From the NCBI RefSeq assembly GCF_900168045.1, contig NZ_FUYY01000002.1:744001-808000 (forward strand): a stretch of DNA of 64,000 bases, in the 5' to 3' direction. Positions 61,094-64,000 of this stretch are shown piece by piece. The DNA is from Salegentibacter holothuriorum (GTDB lineage Bacteria; Bacteroidota; Bacteroidia; Flavobacteriales; Flavobacteriaceae). The notes beneath the pieces were generated by a model that searched no databases, had not been told where the DNA came from, and was given only the letters and a program-made list of their open reading frames with translations. Made by a program: the position numbers and the translations under genes. Each line of letters begins with the position of its first letter. Position 1 is the stretch's first letter.

Positions 61094-61861
61094 ATGACTT
61101 TAACCGATACACACATACATCTTTATAGCGAAGATTACGAAGATGATAGGGATGAGCTTATAGAAAACGCTTTTAAGCAGAATATCGAGCGGTTTTTTCT
61201 TCCCGCAATAGATTCTGATACTACACAGGCTATGTATGAGCTTGAAGCGCGTTATCCAGAAAACGTTTTTCTAATGATGGGTTTGCATCCTACTCATGTT
61301 CAGGAAAATTTTGAAGATGAATTAAAACATGTTGAAGAGCAATTTGGACAAAGAAGATTTTATGCCGTAGGAGAAATTGGTATAGACTTGTATTGGGATG
61401 AAAGCACTTTAGGAATTCAACAGGAGGCTTTTAGAAGACAGATTAGACTTGCTAAGAAACATAAACTTCCAATTGTAATTCATTGTAGAAAAGCTTTTGA
61501 TGAGGTTTTTGATGTTTTGGAAGAGGAAAAGAGCGACGATCTTTTTGGGATTTTTCATTGTTTTACCGGAAACCTGGAGCAAGCCAAAAGGGCGCTTTCC
61601 TATAATTTAAAACTTGGAATTGGCGGTGTGGTCACTTTTAAAAACGGGAAATTAGATAAGTTTCTGAATGAAATTCCTTTAAAAGATATTGTTTTGGAGA
61701 CAGATGGGCCTTATCTATCACCATCGCCATTTCGTGGAAAACGGAATCAACCTGAATATCTTTTGAATATAGCGAAAAAAATTGCTGAGATTTATCAAAA
61801 ACCACTAGCTGAAATTGCTGAAATAACCACCCAAAATTCAAAAGATATATTTGGGATATAA
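61094..61861 (+). CDS. tatD: TatD family metal-dependent DNase/hydrolase
   Basis: A 255-residue TIM-barrel metal hydrolase. Metal ligands are visible in LTDTHIHLYS (HxH), AVGEIGIDLYW (E), IVIHCRKAF (H), GIFHCFTGN (H) and VLETDGPYLSP (D). Members cleave DNA or act on D-aminoacyl-tRNA. Complete and normal in length. Followed by an acyltransferase gene and asparaginase in a tight array. Confidence 0.95.
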   Translation: MTLTDTHIHLYSEDYEDDRDELIENAFKQNIERFFLPAIDSDTTQAMYELEARYPENVFLMMGLHPTHVQENFEDELKHVEEQFGQRRFYAVGEIGIDLYWDESTLGIQQEAFRRQIRLAKKHKLPIVIHCRKAFDEVFDVLEEEKSDDLFGIFHCFTGNLEQAKRALSYNLKLGIGGVVTFKNGKLDKFLNEIPLKDIVLETDGPYLSPSPFRGKRNQPEYLLNIAKKIAEIYQKPLAEIAEITTQNSKDIFGI

Positions 61862-61910
61862 AGTAGGTTAAGATTAAAATTTGTTCATTTGCCTAGCTAA
61901 TACAATTTGC

Positions 61911-63053
61911 GTGAAAGAATTCGAAAACATAAGGTTTTATAAAGATGAAGAGGTGCAACCTGCCTTGATGGAGTTTAAAGAGCACCCTATGGTGAGGACG
62001 CTTCTGCAATTTACTTTTCCTGAGAAAAATTCAGAAGAAATTGCTGCTATCCTGGGAACTTGCCATTCTATTAGAGATTTTCAGTCTAAGGTGATTTATA
62101 ATTCGGTATTAAAGGTTATTGAAAAAAGTACTGAAGGACTTACCTATAGCGGTTTTGATAAATTAAATAGCGACCAGGCTTATTTTTACATGTCTAATCA
62201 TCGCGATATTATTCTGGATACTTGCTTATTGAACACTACACTGTATGAGCAGGATTTAATAATGACGGCTTCGGCTATTGGAGATAATTTGGTGCAAAAG
62301 TCTTTTTTAATGGCTTTATCTCGTTTAAACAGGAATTTCCTGGTAAAACGCGGAATTAGTCCCCGCGAAATGCTGAAAAGTTCCATGGTGCTTTCAGAAT
62401 ATATTAAAAAATTACTGCTAGAAGATGGCCGGTCGGTTTGGATGGCGCAAAGAGAGGGTAGAACCAAAGATGGAAGCGACTATACCCAGCAAGGCGTACT
62501 AAAAATGCTTGGCATGGCTAAAGGCAAAAAGAGCCTTGCCGAATATTTTACTGAACTTAAAATTGTTCCGGTAGCGATTTCTTATGAATTTGATCCCACA
62601 GATATTCTAAAAATGCCTGAAATTCTTGCCAAGAGAATGAAAGAGGAATATGTAAAATCGGCTAATGAAGATTTTAACACTATTATGCAAGGTGCACTTG
62701 GTAATAAAGGGCGTATTCATATTAATGCTGGAGAAGTTCTTGGAAAAGAAGTTTTTGAAGAAATTGAGAAAACACACACTTCTATAAACGCGCAATTGAA
62801 AGCGGTAGCTTCAAAAATAGACGAACATATTTATAAGAATTACAAATTATGGCCGGCTAATTATATCGCATTCGATTTGCTGAAAAACTCAGAAACCTAT
62901 GCTGGGAAATATTCAGATAAAGAAAAGAGACAATTTGAACGCCGACTTAACAGAAGAGTAGATGTTAAAAATCCCCTGGAGCTCAATAGTTATTTATTAA
63001 TGTATGCAAATCCGGTAATTAATAAAGAAGCGATTTATGAAGAAAAGAGCTAA
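61911..63053 (+). CDS. 1-Acyl-glycerol-3-phosphate acyltransferase-like protein
   Basis: A 380-residue PlsB/PlsC-family acyltransferase. The catalytic HX4D is NHRDIILDTC (His and Asp), LVKRGISPREML fits motif II, and MAQREGRTKDG is motif III (substrate binding). VPVAISYEFDPTD follows as motif IV. It transfers an acyl group to a glycerol-phosphate or lysophospholipid in the membrane. The start is placed at GTG 61911 (MKEFENIRFYKDEEV), which matches related proteins; the TTG at 61881 adds a stretch without homology. It overlaps asparaginase by 17 bp. Confidence 0.82.
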   Translation: MKEFENIRFYKDEEVQPALMEFKEHPMVRTLLQFTFPEKNSEEIAAILGTCHSIRDFQSKVIYNSVLKVIEKSTEGLTYSGFDKLNSDQAYFYMSNHRDIILDTCLLNTTLYEQDLIMTASAIGDNLVQKSFLMALSRLNRNFLVKRGISPREMLKSSMVLSEYIKKLLLEDGRSVWMAQREGRTKDGSDYTQQGVLKMLGMAKGKKSLAEYFTELKIVPVAISYEFDPTDILKMPEILAKRMKEEYVKSANEDFNTIMQGALGNKGRIHINAGEVLGKEVFEEIEKTHTSINAQLKAVASKIDEHIYKNYKLWPANYIAFDLLKNSETYAGKYSDKEKRQFERRLNRRVDVKNPLELNSYLLMYANPVINKEAIYEEKS

Positions 63054-64000
63054 AATCCTTCTAATATACACCGGTGGAACTATTGGGATGATAAAGGACT
63101 ATGATACCGGAGTCCTAAAAGCTTTTAATTTTAATGAATTATTACAGAATATCCCAGAGCTAAAAATTCTGGAGCACGAAATTGATGCGTTAAGTTTTGA
63201 TGACCCTATGGACTCCTCTAATATGAATGTGGAATGTTGGGTTAAGGTAGCAAATACTATAAACGAAAATTTTGAAGCTTACGATGGTTTTGTGGTATTG
63301 CATGGAAGTGATACCATGTCTTATACCGCATCAGCCTTAAGTTTTATGTTTGAGAATCTTACTAAACCCGTAATTTTCACAGGATCTCAATTGCCTATTG
63401 GAGACCTTAGAACAGATGCTAAAGAAAATCTTATTACCAGTATTCAAATTGCCGGTTTACAAAAAAATGGAAAACCGGTAATTTCTGAAGTAGGACTTTA
63501 TTTTGAATATAAATTATATAGAGCCAACAGAACGACAAAGATTAATGCAGAGCATTTTCAGGCTTTTGCTTCCCTTAATTATGCGCCCTTAGCTGAATCT
63601 GGTGTTTATTTATCGGTGAATCATAATGCGCTTTGGCGACCCAACCGAAGACAAAAAACAAAATTACATACCGGTTTTAGTAATGAAATATTAGTTTTAA
63701 AGATATTTCCAGGCATAAATGCGGCAACTGTAGAGTATATATTGTCTAAACCAGGACTAAAAGGAGTGGTTCTTGAAACTTACGGAAGTGGCAATGCTCC
63801 CAGTGATGATTGGTTTCTTGATATTCTGGAAAAGAAAATTTCAAAAGGATTAATTATAGTAAATGTTACACAATGTATAGGGGGTAGTGTGGTAATGGGA
63901 CAGTATGAAACCAGTGTGCAGCTTAAAAAGATAGGGGTGATTTCAGGAAAAGACATAAGTACTGAGGCTGCAGTAGCAAAATTAATGTACCTTTTGGGAA
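63037..64000 (+). CDS. ansA: Type I L-asparaginase, 5' part (cut by window end)
   Basis: Hydrolyses asparagine to aspartate and ammonia in the cytosol. The first 321 residues are in the window. The first catalytic motif is IYTGGTIGMIK (nucleophile Thr), the second is HGSDTMSYTASAL (Thr/Asp), and TGSQLPIGDLRTDAKENL fits. The start ATG (63037) lies inside the end of the acyltransferase gene, so the two are translationally linked. No stop is seen before the edge. Confidence 0.9.
   Translation, partial: MKKRAKILLIYTGGTIGMIKDYDTGVLKAFNFNELLQNIPELKILEHEIDALSFDDPMDSSNMNVECWVKVANTINENFEAYDGFVVLHGSDTMSYTASALSFMFENLTKPVIFTGSQLPIGDLRTDAKENLITSIQIAGLQKNGKPVISEVGLYFEYKLYRANRTTKINAEHFQAFASLNYAPLAESGVYLSVNHNALWRPNRRQKTKLHTGFSNEILVLKIFPGINAATVEYILSKPGLKGVVLETYGSGNAPSDDWFLDILEKKISKGLIIVNVTQCIGGSVVMGQYETSVQLKKIGVISGKDISTEAAVAKLMYLLG

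Noticed and set aside
61881-61910. TTG start of the acyltransferase
   Set aside because: GTG 61911 fits the start of related proteins better; the TTG extension is a Cys/Leu stretch without support.
1-64000. tRNA, rRNA, CRISPR array, transposase or prophage genes
   Set aside because: No cloverleaf with CCA-type ends, no repeat-spacer regularity and no transposase or phage signature was found by reading both strands; a tRNAscan and CRISPR search would settle it.

Overview
The window is AT-rich chromosomal DNA from a marine-type Flavobacteriaceae bacterium (Bacteroidota), probably close to Gramella/Christiangramia, Salegentibacter or Zunongwangia. The evidence is the gene set (three-subunit sdhCAB of the Bacteroidota type, M13 and M28 peptidases, a TonB receptor with an N-terminal carboxypeptidase-like domain, DUF4374 and PepSY siderophore genes, S23/four-helix-bundle protein, PdeM), -7 promoter elements of the form TAnnTTTG instead of a sigma-70 TATAAT box, and A/T-rich leaders without clear Shine-Dalgarno sequences. 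The genus is inference. I see no rRNA, tRNA, CRISPR array, transposase or prophage.

Layout. 1-5 kb: 3' part of thiL, a small zinc-ribbon protein, an alpha/beta hydrolase, aminopeptidase P, and the overlapping cbpA/cbpM chaperone pair. 5-11 kb: asparagine synthetase B (GTG start fixed by Cys2), then sdhC-sdhA-sdhB with a four-helix-bundle gene inserted between sdhA and sdhB. 11-20 kb: PLP aminotransferase, pdeM, a Trp-rich membrane protein, a flavin disulfide oxidoreductase, a PIN toxin/antitoxin pair and mfd. 20-36 kb: mostly single housekeeping or poorly known genes (SDR, membrane M28 peptidase, CBS protein, truncated DEAD-box protein, cupin, ssb, deacetylase-like enzyme, metG, yraN, M13 peptidase, two lipoproteins, a threonine-dehydrogenase-like SDR). 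36-43 kb: an iron/siderophore locus (PepSY reductase, DUF4374 lipoprotein, TonB receptor) with a divergent AraC regulator, then a cold-shock gene. 43-48 kb: ClC channel, aspS, MORN-type protein, secreted cupin. 48-55 kb: a tetR-tolC-hlyD-RND efflux operon. 55-64 kb: a polyprenyl synthase, sucA-sucB, a retropepsin-like protein, then tatD, a glycerol-phosphate-type acyltransferase and asparaginase, the last cut by the window end.

The genes work together mainly as central metabolism (SDH plus 2-oxoglutarate dehydrogenase; asparagine synthesis and breakdown), translation (metG, aspS), DNA repair (mfd, pdeM, ssb) and envelope transport (efflux, iron uptake).

I found no convincing large undescribed system. 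The most unusual content is between genes: at least five families of short palindromic dispersed repeats. One, about 100 bp long with a CTCGAT-N-ATCGAG core, occurs five times and abuts a stop codon and a start codon. Another has gone in frame into mfd, adding an RHPEFISGS peptide. Also worth attention are a palindrome over the tetR start site, three 10-bp-phased AAACGT repeats upstream of ssb, several apparently leaderless promoters, and paired 19-bp repeats around a lipoprotein gene.
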